A stretch of 64,000 nucleotides of DNA from CAVRQM01 sp963756975 (GCA_963756975.1 CAVWPS010000002.1:1054001-1118000), one strand, 5' to 3'; counted from the first letter of the stretch, positions 43,750 through 53,098 are shown. Notes: a model not told the origin generated them from the sequence alone. Numbers and translations: made by a program.

Positions 43750-44465
43750 ACGATCTTCGCGATCTGGTCGGACGGCGCCGGCTGCTCGGTCGCGGCCTGT
43801 CGCTCGGCGCGCTGACGCTGCTGACCGGCTGCGATCTGTCGGACGACGACACGGTGCAGACCGCGTTGCACGCCGTCTCGCGCTGGAACGATCGCGTGCA
43901 GGCCGCGCTGTTCAGCGACACGACATTGGCCCCGGTGTACCCGGTCAGTCGCGCGGTGAAGGATTTCAAGTTCAACGCGTTCTTCGGCCCGCAGAACAGT
44001 CCGATGCTGAACCCGGACGACTACCGGCTGACATTGTCGGGCGCGATCGGCGACAAGCGGCCCTGGACCGTCGAACGGCTGCGGGCGCTGCCGCAGGAAA
44101 GCCAGGTCACGCGCCATGTCTGCGTCGAGGGATGGAGCATGATCGGCCAGTGGGCCGGCCCGCCGCTCGGCACCTTTCTCGCCCGCATCGGTGCCGATAC
44201 CAGCAAGAAGTTCGTCGGATTCGAGTGCGCGGACGGCTATTACGGTAGCATCGACATGCCGACCGCGCTGCATCCGCAGACGATCATGGCGATGTCGCTG
44301 TCCGGTGAGACGCTGCCGACCAAATACGGTTTTCCGTTCAAGGTCCGCATCCCGACCAAGCTCGGCTTCAAGAACCCGAAATGGGTCACGGCGATCTACG
44401 TGACCGACATCGAGCCGCGCGGCTTTTGGGAGGATCGCGGCTACAACTGGTTCTCCGGTATTTGA
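43746..44465 (+). CDS. MsrP/YedY-like molybdopterin oxidoreductase
   Basis: 239 residues, sulfite oxidase-like Mo-binding fold. Mo-coordinating Cys C126 in RHVCVEGWSMIG; ECADGYYGSIDM and the closing YVTDIEPRGFWEDRGYNW match the family. N terminus has an RRRLLGRG twin-arginine-like motif and a lipobox (LTGC, C29), suggesting Tat export and lipid anchoring. MsrP reduces methionine sulfoxide in periplasmic proteins; relatives oxidise or reduce other sulfur compounds. With the cytochrome b it likely forms a quinol-linked repair or detoxifying branch. Confidence 0.87.
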   Translation: MNDLRDLVGRRRLLGRGLSLGALTLLTGCDLSDDDTVQTALHAVSRWNDRVQAALFSDTTLAPVYPVSRAVKDFKFNAFFGPQNSPMLNPDDYRLTLSGAIGDKRPWTVERLRALPQESQVTRHVCVEGWSMIGQWAGPPLGTFLARIGADTSKKFVGFECADGYYGSIDMPTALHPQTIMAMSLSGETLPTKYGFPFKVRIPTKLGFKNPKWVTAIYVTDIEPRGFWEDRGYNWFSGI

Positions 44466-45175
44466 GCGACCTTTCCGGGCGCATCGCCATCGCGGTGATG
44501 GCGAAGACGCCGCGCGCCGGCCGCAGCAAGACGAGGCTGTGCCCGCCGTTAAACCCCGATCAGGCGGCGCGGATGGCGGCCGCGTTCCTGCGCGACGTCA
44601 CCGACAACATCGCGGTTGCCGCGAAGACCCTGCCGATCGACGGGTGGGTCGCGTACGCCCCGGCCGGCGACGAGCATTTGTTCGAAGGCATGCTGGCCCC
44701 CGGCACGCAGTTGCTGCTGGCGGACGGCGTGGGCGAGGACGCGCCGGACGTGACCGGCTTCGGACGCTGTCTGCTGCAAGCGACTCGAAAACTGCTCGAC
44801 ATGGGCTACGCGGGCGCCTGCGTGCTGAACGCCGACAGCCCGACATTGCCGGCCGCGCATCTGACGGAACTCGCGGATAAATTGCTCGGCGGCACCGACG
44901 CGGTGCTCGGGGCCGCCGAGGATGGCGGCTATTACGTGCTCGGGCTGCGGACAGCGCATCCGCGCATGTTCGCCGACATCGCCTGGAGCAGTTCGGAGGT
45001 TGCCGCGCAAACGCGCGCCCGTGCCGGCGACCTCGGCATCACGCTGGCCGAGTTGCCCGTCTGGTACGATGTCGACGACCGGATGGCCCTGTCGCGCCTG
45101 CTGACCGAACTGGCGCGCGACCCGGCGCTCGCCCCGGTCACGCGCGCCACCATCGCGCGGCTCGGCATCGCGTGA
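44462..45175 (+). CDS. DUF2064/TIGR04282-family glycosyltransferase-like protein
   Basis: 237 residues. Nucleotide-diphospho-sugar fold with AVMAKTPRAGRSKTRLCPPL at the N terminus, VLNADSPTLPAAHL and LGAAEDGGYYVLGLR. TIGR04282 members occur in arsenosugar-type clusters and other settings. Substrate unknown. The start is TTG 44462, overlapping the Mo-enzyme stop (TTGA), which is the best coupling; no ATG lies near. Overlaps the next gene (GTGA). Confidence 0.84.
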   Translation: MSDLSGRIAIAVMAKTPRAGRSKTRLCPPLNPDQAARMAAAFLRDVTDNIAVAAKTLPIDGWVAYAPAGDEHLFEGMLAPGTQLLLADGVGEDAPDVTGFGRCLLQATRKLLDMGYAGACVLNADSPTLPAAHLTELADKLLGGTDAVLGAAEDGGYYVLGLRTAHPRMFADIAWSSSEVAAQTRARAGDLGITLAELPVWYDVDDRMALSRLLTELARDPALAPVTRATIARLGIA

Positions 45176-46458
45176 TCCGGCTGCCGCTTCCGGCACTCGG
45201 CGCGTGTCTGGTGGCACTGATCGCGGGCGGTCAGGCGATGCACGACGGCAGCACGCTGCGGATCGGCTCCGATACGCGGATGGCCGCGTTCGTCGCGGTG
45301 CAGATGGTCGCGACGATCGTGTATTTCGTGGCCGTCGCGCGGGTCCTGAGGACGCCGAAACCGGGCGATTTGTGGACGGTGCTGATCGTGGCCGCCCTGA
45401 TGCGCGTGGCCCCGCTGATCGGGCCGCAATTCCTGTCGTCCGACCTGTTCCGCTACATCTGGGACGGCCGGGTGCAACTGCACGGCATCAGCCCGTACGC
45501 GTTCATCCCCGCCGACCCCGCTTTGGCCGCGTTGCGCGACGGGCCGATCTACGGCCACGTGAACCGTGCCGACTACGCGCACACGATATATCCGCCGGCC
45601 GCGCAGATCGTGTTCGCGCTGGTGGCGGCCATCAGCCAGACGCCCGCCGCCATGCGGGTCGCCATGATCGGGGCCGAGCTTTTGGCCGTCGCGGCCCTGG
45701 TCGCCGTGCTGCGCCGGACCGGGCGGCCGCCGTCATGGGTGCTGATCTATGCGTGGACGCCGCTGGCGGTTTGGGAATTCGCCGGCAACGGGCACGTCGA
45801 CGCGCTCGCCGTCCTGTCGCTCGCCTGCGCCCTGTTCGCGTACGGCATCGGCCGTCCCGGGTGGGTCGGTGGTGCGCTGGCATTCGGGCTCTGCGCCAAG
45901 CTGCTGCCCGCCGCACTCGCCCCGGCCTTCTGGCGGCGCGGCGATTGGCGTGCACCGCTCGCCGGGCTTCTCGTCACGGCGTCGCTGTATGCGCCGTACG
46001 TGCTGTGGGGACCGGGCGTGTTCGGCTTTCTCGGTGGCTACGCCGACGAGGAAGGTTTTAACGACGGGACCGGACTATGGCTGCTCGCCCCGTTCGCACC
46101 GCTGCCGGGCTGGATGGTAAAAGCCTTTCTGCTGGCCACCATGGCCGCCCTGCTCGTCGTCGGATGGCGCGCCTCAACAGGGCCCCGCAACGTAATCCGG
46201 GCGGCACGCGCGTCATGTGTCGCAATGGTCATCTTGCTGGTCGCGATTTCGCCGCATTATCCATGGTACTATGCCTGGGCCAGCGTACCGGCGGTGATCG
46301 CGCCGGCACGGGCCACGATCTGGATGGGGGCGGCGGCGATCCTGCTGTATTTGTCCCCATTGCACGAACGCTTCATTTGGCCCGCGTTGCTATATCTGCC
46401 AACGCTCGCGCTCGCCGTCTGGGATGTCAGACGGCCGCTACTTCTGGAAAGGAGTTGA
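45172..46458 (+). CDS. GT87-like polyprenyl-phosphate-mannose mannosyltransferase
   Basis: 428 residues, about ten to twelve transmembrane helices. First periplasmic loop has the acidic/Arg motif LSSDLFRYIWDGRVQLHGISPY typical (in shortened form SDLFRYIWDGRV) of GT-C mannosyltransferases, followed by an IYPPAAQ segment. GT87 enzymes take mannose from polyprenyl phosphate. GTG start overlaps the DUF2064 gene. The radical SAM gene begins two bases after its stop. Confidence 0.82.
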   Translation: MIRLPLPALGACLVALIAGGQAMHDGSTLRIGSDTRMAAFVAVQMVATIVYFVAVARVLRTPKPGDLWTVLIVAALMRVAPLIGPQFLSSDLFRYIWDGRVQLHGISPYAFIPADPALAALRDGPIYGHVNRADYAHTIYPPAAQIVFALVAAISQTPAAMRVAMIGAELLAVAALVAVLRRTGRPPSWVLIYAWTPLAVWEFAGNGHVDALAVLSLACALFAYGIGRPGWVGGALAFGLCAKLLPAALAPAFWRRGDWRAPLAGLLVTASLYAPYVLWGPGVFGFLGGYADEEGFNDGTGLWLLAPFAPLPGWMVKAFLLATMAALLVVGWRASTGPRNVIRAARASCVAMVILLVAISPHYPWYYAWASVPAVIAPARATIWMGAAAILLYLSPLHERFIWPALLYLPTLALAVWDVRRPLLLERS

Positions 46459-46460
46459 CC

Positions 46461-47570
46461 ATGTCAGACGTCCTCGACCGAGCCGACCTTCATAACGTCG
46501 ATCCCGCGGTCGCCTCGACCGCGACGACGTCCGATGCGGAAGTCCAGAAGCGCTATTTCGAGCGTGTGCAGGCCGAGGGCCGGCTCGCGGTCAACGAGCC
46601 GGTGTGCCTGTATCTGGAGGTCACGAACCGCTGCAATCTCCTGTGCGAAACCTGTCCGCGCACGTTCGAGGAGCTCGAACCCCCGGCCGACATGAGCTGG
46701 GATCTGTTCGTCAAGATCGTCGATCAGGTTCCGAACATCGAGCGGGTCGTGCTGCACGGCGTCGGCGAGCCGATGCTGGTCAAGGATCTGCCGCGTATGG
46801 TCGCCTACCTGAAGCAGCGCGGCGCGCACGTGCTGTTCAACACCAACGGCACGCTGCTCAATCCGCGTAACGGCAAGGCGCTCGCCGACGCGGGCCTCGA
46901 CGAATTGCGCGTCTCGCTCGATTCCGCCGATCAGGCCGGGTTCCTCGCCGTGCGCGGCAAGGATTATTTCCATCGCATCGTCCGCAACGTGCGCGCGTTC
47001 GTCGAGGCGCAGAAGGCGGGCAACTGGGCGAAGCCGCGCGTGAGCCTGTGGCTGACCGGCATGCGCGAGACGATCGACCAGCTGCCGGCGTTCGTGAAAC
47101 TCGCGCACGACATCGGCGTGTCGGAGGTCCATCTGCAACGGCTGGTGTTCCTGCCCGACGGTCAGGGACTTGCCCGGCAGGAACAGGCGCTGTTCGAAAG
47201 CGTGCTGGAAGACGAGAGCCGCCCGATCGCCGAGGCGACGCGCCTGGCCGCGGAACTCGGCGTGCTGCTCGACGCGTCCGGTGCCACCGAGCCGGGATCG
47301 AGCCTGAAGAAGCAGGCCGACGACAAGCCGTGGGCGTTGTGCCGCCGCCCATGGTCGCTGATGTATTTCACCGCGCACGGCCGGGCGATCCCATGCTGCA
47401 TCGCGCCGTTCTCCATGCGCGGCTATGACGACTTCACCCTCGGCAACGCGTCGCAGGAATCGCTGCGGGAGATCTGGAACGGCCCGCGCTACCAGGATTT
47501 CCGCGCGGCCCTGCTGAGCGACGTGCCGCCGCCCGCGTGCGCGAATTGCGGGCTGCGCTGGAGCCTCTGA
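46461..47570 (+). CDS. Radical SAM protein with SPASM-like C terminus
   Basis: 369 residues. Radical SAM cluster C58-x3-C62-x2-C65 in NRCNLLCETC, GVGEPMLV (glycine-rich SAM motif) and a C-terminal cysteine-rich SPASM/twitch-like region (CRRPW, IPCCIAPF, CANCGLRW). Such enzymes modify peptides or small molecules by radical chemistry; the substrate is not known. AAAGGAG precedes ATG 46461. Part of the SigF-linked run; the GT2 frame begins inside its 3' end. Confidence 0.88.
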   Translation: MSDVLDRADLHNVDPAVASTATTSDAEVQKRYFERVQAEGRLAVNEPVCLYLEVTNRCNLLCETCPRTFEELEPPADMSWDLFVKIVDQVPNIERVVLHGVGEPMLVKDLPRMVAYLKQRGAHVLFNTNGTLLNPRNGKALADAGLDELRVSLDSADQAGFLAVRGKDYFHRIVRNVRAFVEAQKAGNWAKPRVSLWLTGMRETIDQLPAFVKLAHDIGVSEVHLQRLVFLPDGQGLARQEQALFESVLEDESRPIAEATRLAAELGVLLDASGATEPGSSLKKQADDKPWALCRRPWSLMYFTAHGRAIPCCIAPFSMRGYDDFTLGNASQESLREIWNGPRYQDFRAALLSDVPPPACANCGLRWSL

Positions 47571-48283
47571 CCCGGCCGGTGATCGCGGCGGTCATCCCGG
47601 TTCTGAACGAACAGGGCGCGATCGGGCCGACCGTCGCCGGCCTGCCGCGCGACGTGCTCGGGCTGATCGTGGTGGTCGACGGCAACAGCGCCGACGGCAC
47701 GGTCGCCGAAGCCCGCGCGGCCGGGGCCGAGGTTCTGATCGAGCATCGGCGCGGCTACGGACAGGCGTGCGCGTCCGGGGCGGCGTTCGCGGCCGAGCGT
47801 GGGGCGGAGATCATCGTCTTCCTCGACGGCGACGGGGCCGACGCGCCGGAAGCGATCGCCTCGATCGTGGCCCCGATCGTGGACGGCACGGCCGATTTCG
47901 TCATCGCGAGCCGGACGCGCGGCGTGCGCGACCCCGGCAGCATGGGCTGGCATCAGGTCCTGGCCGGCCGGCTGGTGGGTGCGGCGGTCGGCGCGTTGTC
48001 GGGCGTCCGCTACACGGATATGTGCGCCCTGCGTGCGTTGCGGGTCGATACTCTGAACCGGCTTCGAATGCGGGAGATGGGTTACGGCTGGAACCTGGAG
48101 ATGCAGATGCGGGCGGCGCTGACCGGCTTGCGGATACGCGAAATCCCGGTCCCCTATCGCAACCGGATCGCGGGGCAGAGCAAGGTCAGCGGCAACCTAC
48201 GCGGCACGATCCGCGCCGGCACCCGCATCGTGCAGGTTCTGGCGCGCGTGGCGGCCGAGGCACGACGGGAACGGACAGCATGA
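47537..48283 (+). CDS. GT2 polyprenyl-phosphate-sugar synthase-like protein
   Basis: Up to 248 residues. GT-A fold with AVIPVLNEQGAIG, VVVDGNSADGT and FLDGDGADAPE, and a MREMGYGWNLEMQM segment, as in dolichyl/polyprenyl-phosphate sugar synthases. It could make the lipid-linked sugar donor used by the GT87 protein. The start is uncertain: GTG 47537 lies inside the radical SAM gene; GTG 47579 is also in frame; and CTG 47567 overlaps the previous TGA as CTGA, which fits the coupling pattern of the locus. Overlaps the methyltransferase as ATGA. Confidence 0.85.
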   Translation: MRELRAALEPLTRPVIAAVIPVLNEQGAIGPTVAGLPRDVLGLIVVVDGNSADGTVAEARAAGAEVLIEHRRGYGQACASGAAFAAERGAEIIVFLDGDGADAPEAIASIVAPIVDGTADFVIASRTRGVRDPGSMGWHQVLAGRLVGAAVGALSGVRYTDMCALRALRVDTLNRLRMREMGYGWNLEMQMRAALTGLRIREIPVPYRNRIAGQSKVSGNLRGTIRAGTRIVQVLARVAAEARRERTA

Positions 48284-49059
48284 AACGACGGACATTGTTG
48301 GCGGCGCTCGCCGCGTCACCGGTTGCGGCGTTCCCCGCCTTCGCGGCGGACGACCCGTTGCGCGCCGCCATCGCCGACCCGCGCCGGACCGCCGCTTTCG
48401 TGGCGCGCGACGGCGCCCGCCACCCATACGAGGAGCTGAGCTTCTTCGGCCTGCGCCCCGACATGACGGTGGTCGAAATCTGGCCGGACGGTGGCTACTG
48501 GGCCGAGTTCCTTGCGCCATATTTGCGTGACAAGGGCCATTATATCGCGGCGGTGCCGAAATCGGGCGAGGCGGCGTTCCGGGCGAAGCTCGCCGCCGAC
48601 CCGTCCCGCTACGACCGCGCGACCGTGACCCTGCTCGACACGGGCGCCGAGACCTTGCTGCCGAACGGCACGGCGGACGCGGTGGTGACGTTCCGCAACG
48701 TCCATAACTGGATGAAGTCCGGCACGGCGGAAGCGATGTTCGCCTGCTTCGCCCGCGCGCTGAAGCCGGGCGGAATCCTCGGGGTCGAGGAGCACCGCGC
48801 CCGATCCGACGCGCCGCAGGATCCGCGCGCCGTGTCCGGCTACGTCAGGCAGGATTACGCGGCCGGCCTCGCGGCGGCGGCCGGTTTTCGGGCCGCCGGG
48901 TCGAGCGAGATCGACGCGAACCCGCGCGATACCGCCGACTGGCCGGGCGGCGTGTGGTCGCTGCCGCCGACCTTCTCGCACGGGGATTTGGACCGGGCGA
49001 AATACGCGGCGGTCGGCGAGGCCGATAATTTCGTCCTCCGGTTCGTGAAGCCGACCTAA
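48280..49059 (+). CDS. Secreted SAM-dependent methyltransferase-like protein (COG4798 type)
   Basis: 259 residues. KRR-type N-terminal signal (MKRRTLLAALAASPVAAFPA, cleavage near AFA-A), then a class I methyltransferase-like domain with MTVVEIWPDGGYWAEFL, VVTFRNVHNWM and ALKPGGILGVEEHR. Why a SAM-binding fold would be exported is not clear; the COG4798 family generally carries a signal peptide. Last gene of the coupled run, ATG overlapping the GT2 stop. The GGDEF-EAL gene follows after 27 bases. Confidence 0.8.
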   Translation: MKRRTLLAALAASPVAAFPAFAADDPLRAAIADPRRTAAFVARDGARHPYEELSFFGLRPDMTVVEIWPDGGYWAEFLAPYLRDKGHYIAAVPKSGEAAFRAKLAADPSRYDRATVTLLDTGAETLLPNGTADAVVTFRNVHNWMKSGTAEAMFACFARALKPGGILGVEEHRARSDAPQDPRAVSGYVRQDYAAGLAAAAGFRAAGSSEIDANPRDTADWPGGVWSLPPTFSHGDLDRAKYAAVGEADNFVLRFVKPT

Positions 49060-49086
49060 GGGGCTGCCCGGGACGGATCGACACCG

Positions 49087-51216
49087 GTGATCGCGCGCTC
49101 CCTGACCCCCGTGGCGGTCCCGAACGTATCGCCCTCGTCGGCCCTCGCGCTCGCCGAGCAGAGCTACCGCGACATCTACGAAACCGTCACCGAGGGCATC
49201 TACCGCTCCAGCATCGACGGCCGGCAACTGAGTGCCAATCCGGCCCTGGTCCGCATGAACGGATACGAGACCGAGGCCGAGATGCTCGCCAGCGTTCAGG
49301 ATATCGGATCGAACTGGTACGTCGAGCCGGGCCGGCGAGCCGAATTTCAGCGACTGATCGCGGAGCAAGGCTCGGTCCGCGATTTTATCTCCGAGGTGTA
49401 CCGCTACCGGACCCGCGAACGAATCTGGATCAGCGAGAACGCGCGGCTCGTGCGCGACCCGGACACCGGCAAGCCATTGTATTACGAGGGCACGATCCGC
49501 GACGTCACCGAGACGGTGCGGCGGCTGGAGCTGGAAGCGCGGTTCCGAAAGATCGCCGACACGTTCGAGGGAATGCTGTTTCAGCTCCGGGTCGCGGGCG
49601 ACCGGGTGAGCCTGGAATACGCGAGCCCCGGATTGGCCCGGCTGTTCGCGGTCGAGCCGATGGCGGCACGCAAGGACCCGTGGTCGCTGCTCGCCGGCAT
49701 CCAGGGCGGCGAGCGTACCGCCGTGCTGTGCTCGATGGCGCGCGCGCAGGCGAAGCTGTCGCGCTGGACGCGGGAGTTTCGCAGGCGGGGTCCGGACGGC
49801 GACGAAAATTGGCTCCTCGGCGACGCGACGCCGGAGCGGCAGGCCGACGGCTCGGTGCTATGGCACGGCTATCTGACCGACGTCACACGGCGCAAACGCT
49901 CCGAGCTGCAAATCCACCAACTCGGCTTCTTCGATCCGCTGACCCGGCTCGGCAATCGCCGCCTGCTGCTCGGCCGGCTCGCGGAGGTCGAGGCCCTGCA
50001 TCGCCGCACGCGCCGGCACGGGGCGGTCCTATTCGTCGACCTCGACCGGTTCAAGCTCCTCAACGACACGCGCGGCCACGATGCCGGCGACCTGCTGCTG
50101 ATCGAGATCGCGCGGCGGCTCCAGGGCTGCGTGCGCGGGCACGATCTCGTCGCACGGCTCGGCGGCGACGAGTTCGTCGTTTTGCTGTCCGATCTGCCGG
50201 CCGAGCAGGATGTCGCCGCGGCCGAGGTCGAGCGGATCGCGAGGCGCTTGGTCGGCGTGGTCGAGGAGCCCTGGCGGCGCGACGATGGGGTGCTCCACAC
50301 CACCGCCTCGATCGGGGTCACGCTGTTCGGACCCGAAGACGCGGCCGACGAGGAATCGCACGAGGCGATCCTGCGGCGCGCCGACATGGCGATGTACCAG
50401 GTCAAGGCGGCCGGGCGGAACGGCTTCCGCTTCTTCGACCCGTCGATGCGGCGAAGGCTCCACGACCGCATGACGGTCGCGGCCGAGTTGCGCGACGCAC
50501 TGGTCGGGGGCGATCTACGGTTTCACGCCGAGAAACAGGTCGACGTCTCGCGCCGCGTGTTCGGGGCCGAAGCCTTGCTGCGCTGGGGCCGGCCGGGCGG
50601 GTGCCTGCGGGAGCCGGAGGCGTTCCTGCCGGTGGCGCAAGAAAGCGGGCTGGCCGGCCCGGTCGGCGACTGGGTGCTGCGCGAGATCGGCGCCGTGCTC
50701 GCCGGATGGCACCGCGACCCGGCATTGGCACGGCTGCGGCTGTCGGTCGACCTCGGCGTCCGCCAGCTCTACGACCTGGAGTTCCTTTCACGCGCAGAAG
50801 CGGCCCTGGCCGACGCGGGACCGCTCGAGGGCCGGCTGATGTTCGAGGTGACGGAGCTCGTCATGGTCGACGACGCCGCGCGGGTGGCCGACGGGATGCG
50901 GGCGTTGCGGGCGCTCGGCGCGCGGTTCTCGCTCGATCATTTCGGCACCGGCTTCGCGTCGCTGTCGCGGCTGCGGCAGTTGCCGATCGACGAGATCAAG
51001 ATCGACCCCACCCTGATCCGCAACCTCGCGACGGACGGCCCCGACCGCACCTTCGTCCGTGCGATCATGGCGTTGGGCCGCGGGCTCGGGGCGACGATCA
51101 TGGCGGCCGGCGTGGAGAGCGAGGCGCAGTTCGCCATCCTGACCGAGGAGGGTTGCACCGCGTTCCAGGGGCTGTTGTTCGGACCCTCGGAAGACATCGC
51201 CGCCCTCAGAGCTTGA
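49087..51216 (+). CDS. PAS-GGDEF-EAL protein with degenerate EAL domain
   Basis: 709 residues. One or two PAS domains (about 25-280), GGDEF domain with intact GGDEF at 359-363 and an I-site RGHD at 350-353, so active diguanylate cyclase with product inhibition is likely. The EAL domain keeps EALLRW (E495), FEVTE and IKID, but the Asn of the NLS motif is D555, the second Asp of DDFGTG is H618, and the Glu of AEGVE is A674. Loss of three catalytic positions suggests no c-di-GMP hydrolysis. GTG start. Its 3' end overlaps the LysR gene by 11 bases, tail to tail. Confidence 0.9.
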   Translation: MIARSLTPVAVPNVSPSSALALAEQSYRDIYETVTEGIYRSSIDGRQLSANPALVRMNGYETEAEMLASVQDIGSNWYVEPGRRAEFQRLIAEQGSVRDFISEVYRYRTRERIWISENARLVRDPDTGKPLYYEGTIRDVTETVRRLELEARFRKIADTFEGMLFQLRVAGDRVSLEYASPGLARLFAVEPMAARKDPWSLLAGIQGGERTAVLCSMARAQAKLSRWTREFRRRGPDGDENWLLGDATPERQADGSVLWHGYLTDVTRRKRSELQIHQLGFFDPLTRLGNRRLLLGRLAEVEALHRRTRRHGAVLFVDLDRFKLLNDTRGHDAGDLLLIEIARRLQGCVRGHDLVARLGGDEFVVLLSDLPAEQDVAAAEVERIARRLVGVVEEPWRRDDGVLHTTASIGVTLFGPEDAADEESHEAILRRADMAMYQVKAAGRNGFRFFDPSMRRRLHDRMTVAAELRDALVGGDLRFHAEKQVDVSRRVFGAEALLRWGRPGGCLREPEAFLPVAQESGLAGPVGDWVLREIGAVLAGWHRDPALARLRLSVDLGVRQLYDLEFLSRAEAALADAGPLEGRLMFEVTELVMVDDAARVADGMRALRALGARFSLDHFGTGFASLSRLRQLPIDEIKIDPTLIRNLATDGPDRTFVRAIMALGRGLGATIMAAGVESEAQFAILTEEGCTAFQGLLFGPSEDIAALRA

Positions 51217-52100
51217 TGAAATCCACGAACGCGCGCAGCGGTGCCGGCAGATGCCGGTGGCCCGGGTAATACAGGAACGGTCCCGAGAAACTCTGCCACC
51301 ACGGCACCAGCACCGGCACCAGATCGCCGCTGTCGAGGTGCGGGCGCAGCCACTCCTCGAACAGATGGACGATGCCGAGTCCCGCTACGGCGGCGCGGAT
51401 CGCCAGTTCCATCCCCTCGCCGACCCGCACCAGCAGCGGCCCGGGCGGCTCGACCCGCACCACCTCGCCGTCACGCTCGAACTCCCATGGCGGCGTGGAC
51501 CCGCTGGCGAAGCGGCCGCGCATGCAGGCGTGGGCGAGCAGGTCGCGCGGGTGCTCGGGCCGGCCTCGCGCGGCGAGGTATGCGGGCGACGCGGCGGTCG
51601 CGAACCGCTGCACGCGCGGCCCGATCGGGATTGCGATCATGTCCTGCTCGAGCCGTTCGTCGTAGCGGATGCCGGCGTCGCAGCCCGCCGCCAGCACGTC
51701 GACGTAGCCGTCCTCGACCACCACCTCCATCCGGATCTCCGGATACGCGGCCAGAAACGGCGGCACGATCGCAGGCAGCACGAGGCGCGCGGCCGTCGCC
51801 GGAACGTTGAGCTTCAGCGTGCCGGCCGGACGACTCGCCGAATGCGTGCACGACGGCCACCGCCGCCTCGACCTCGCCGAGTGCGGGGGCCAGGCGCTCC
51901 AGCAGACGGACGCCGGCCTCGGTCGGCGCGATGCTGCGGGTGGTCCGGTTGAGCAGCCGGACGCCGAGCCTCGCTTCCAGCCGCCGCACCGCTTCGCTCA
52001 AGCTCGACGCCGAGACGCCGCCGGCGCGCGCCGCGTCGCGAAACCCGCCGGCTTGGGCGACGGCGACGAAAGCCGAGAGGTCGTTCAGGTCAGCGGTCAT
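51206..52100 (-). pseudogene. LysR-family regulator, frameshifted
   Basis: N-terminal winged helix-turn-helix is intact (LNDLSAFVAVAQAGGFRDAA, SLSEAVRRLEARLGVRLL). After FGESSGR, near 51821-51830, the frame breaks; one base on, the effector domain runs from a TLKLNVPATAARLVLP-like segment through IVPPFLAAYPEIRMEVVVED to the stop. Span 895 bases, one over a multiple of three; corrected length 297, normal for LysR. Divergent from the aldo/keto reductase, so it probably controls that gene; a LysR site would lie in 52101-52195. Confidence 0.83.
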
Positions 52101-52195
52101 TGTCCGTCTTTCCGCACGACCTGTTCCGATTAAGCAGGATTATCGCCGCAATGCTTCGTGTCCATATGCCGTCCGTTCAACTTCGGAGACTTTCG

Positions 52196-53077
52196 ATGAC
52201 CGACATCACCGCCGCCGGCACCTACGGGCTCGGCGACCGCCAGGTTAAACGCCTCGGCTACGGCGCGATGCAGCTTGCCGGACCCGGCGTGTTCGGGCCG
52301 CCGAAGGACCGCGGTGCCGCGCTCGCCGTATTGCGCGAGGCGATCGCGAGCGGGGTCGACCACATCGACACCAGCGACTTCTACGGCCCGCACGTGACCA
52401 ACCAGATCATCAAGGAGGCGCTGTATCCGTATTCGGACGACCTCGTGATCGTCACCAAGATCAGCGCCCGGCGCGGCCCCGACGGAGCCTGGATCCCGGC
52501 CTTCTCGCGCGAGGAACTGACAGCGGCCGTTCATGACAATCTGCGCAATCTCGGGCTCGACGTGCTCGATGTCGTCAATCTCCGCAGCATGCTGAACCCG
52601 CATCATCCGGTCGAAGGCTCGCTCGAGGCGCCGCTGACGGTGCTGGCCGACCTGCAACGGCAGGGGCTGGTGCGTCACATCGGCCTGAGCAACGTCACAC
52701 GGACGCAGGTCGCGGACGGTCGCCGCATCTGCGACATCGTCTGCGTGCAGAATTTGTACAACGTGGCGCACCGCGAGGACGACGCCATGATCGACGACCT
52801 CGCGCGCGACGGGATCGCCTACGTCCCGTTCTTCCCGCTCGGCGGCTTCACGCCGCTGCAATCGTCGACCCTGTCGGATGTGGCGAGCGATGTCGGTGCC
52901 ACGCCGATGCAGGTGGCGCTCGCGTGGCTGCTGCACCGCTCGCCCAACATCCTGCTGATCCCCGGCACGTCGTCGGTCGGGCATCTGCGGGAGAATCTGG
53001 CGGCGGCCGAGCTGAAACTCTCGGACGACGTGCTCGCCAGACTCGATGGCATCGGCAAAGAAGCCGTCGCGGCGTAA
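52196..53077 (+). CDS. Aldo/keto reductase
   Basis: 293 residues. Catalytic residues in HIDTSDFYGPH (Asp and Tyr) and VTKISARR (Lys); HIGLSNVT and a C-terminal PGTSSVGHLRENL for NADPH binding. NADPH-dependent reduction of aldehydes or ketones; substrate unknown. Start ATG 52196 with GGAG eight bases upstream; an earlier in-frame start at 52100 faces the LysR start and lacks support. Confidence 0.9.
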   Translation: MTDITAAGTYGLGDRQVKRLGYGAMQLAGPGVFGPPKDRGAALAVLREAIASGVDHIDTSDFYGPHVTNQIIKEALYPYSDDLVIVTKISARRGPDGAWIPAFSREELTAAVHDNLRNLGLDVLDVVNLRSMLNPHHPVEGSLEAPLTVLADLQRQGLVRHIGLSNVTRTQVADGRRICDIVCVQNLYNVAHREDDAMIDDLARDGIAYVPFFPLGGFTPLQSSTLSDVASDVGATPMQVALAWLLHRSPNILLIPGTSSVGHLRENLAAAELKLSDDVLARLDGIGKEAVAA

Positions 53078-53098
53078 CCGCGCGACCCGACTTGCGAA

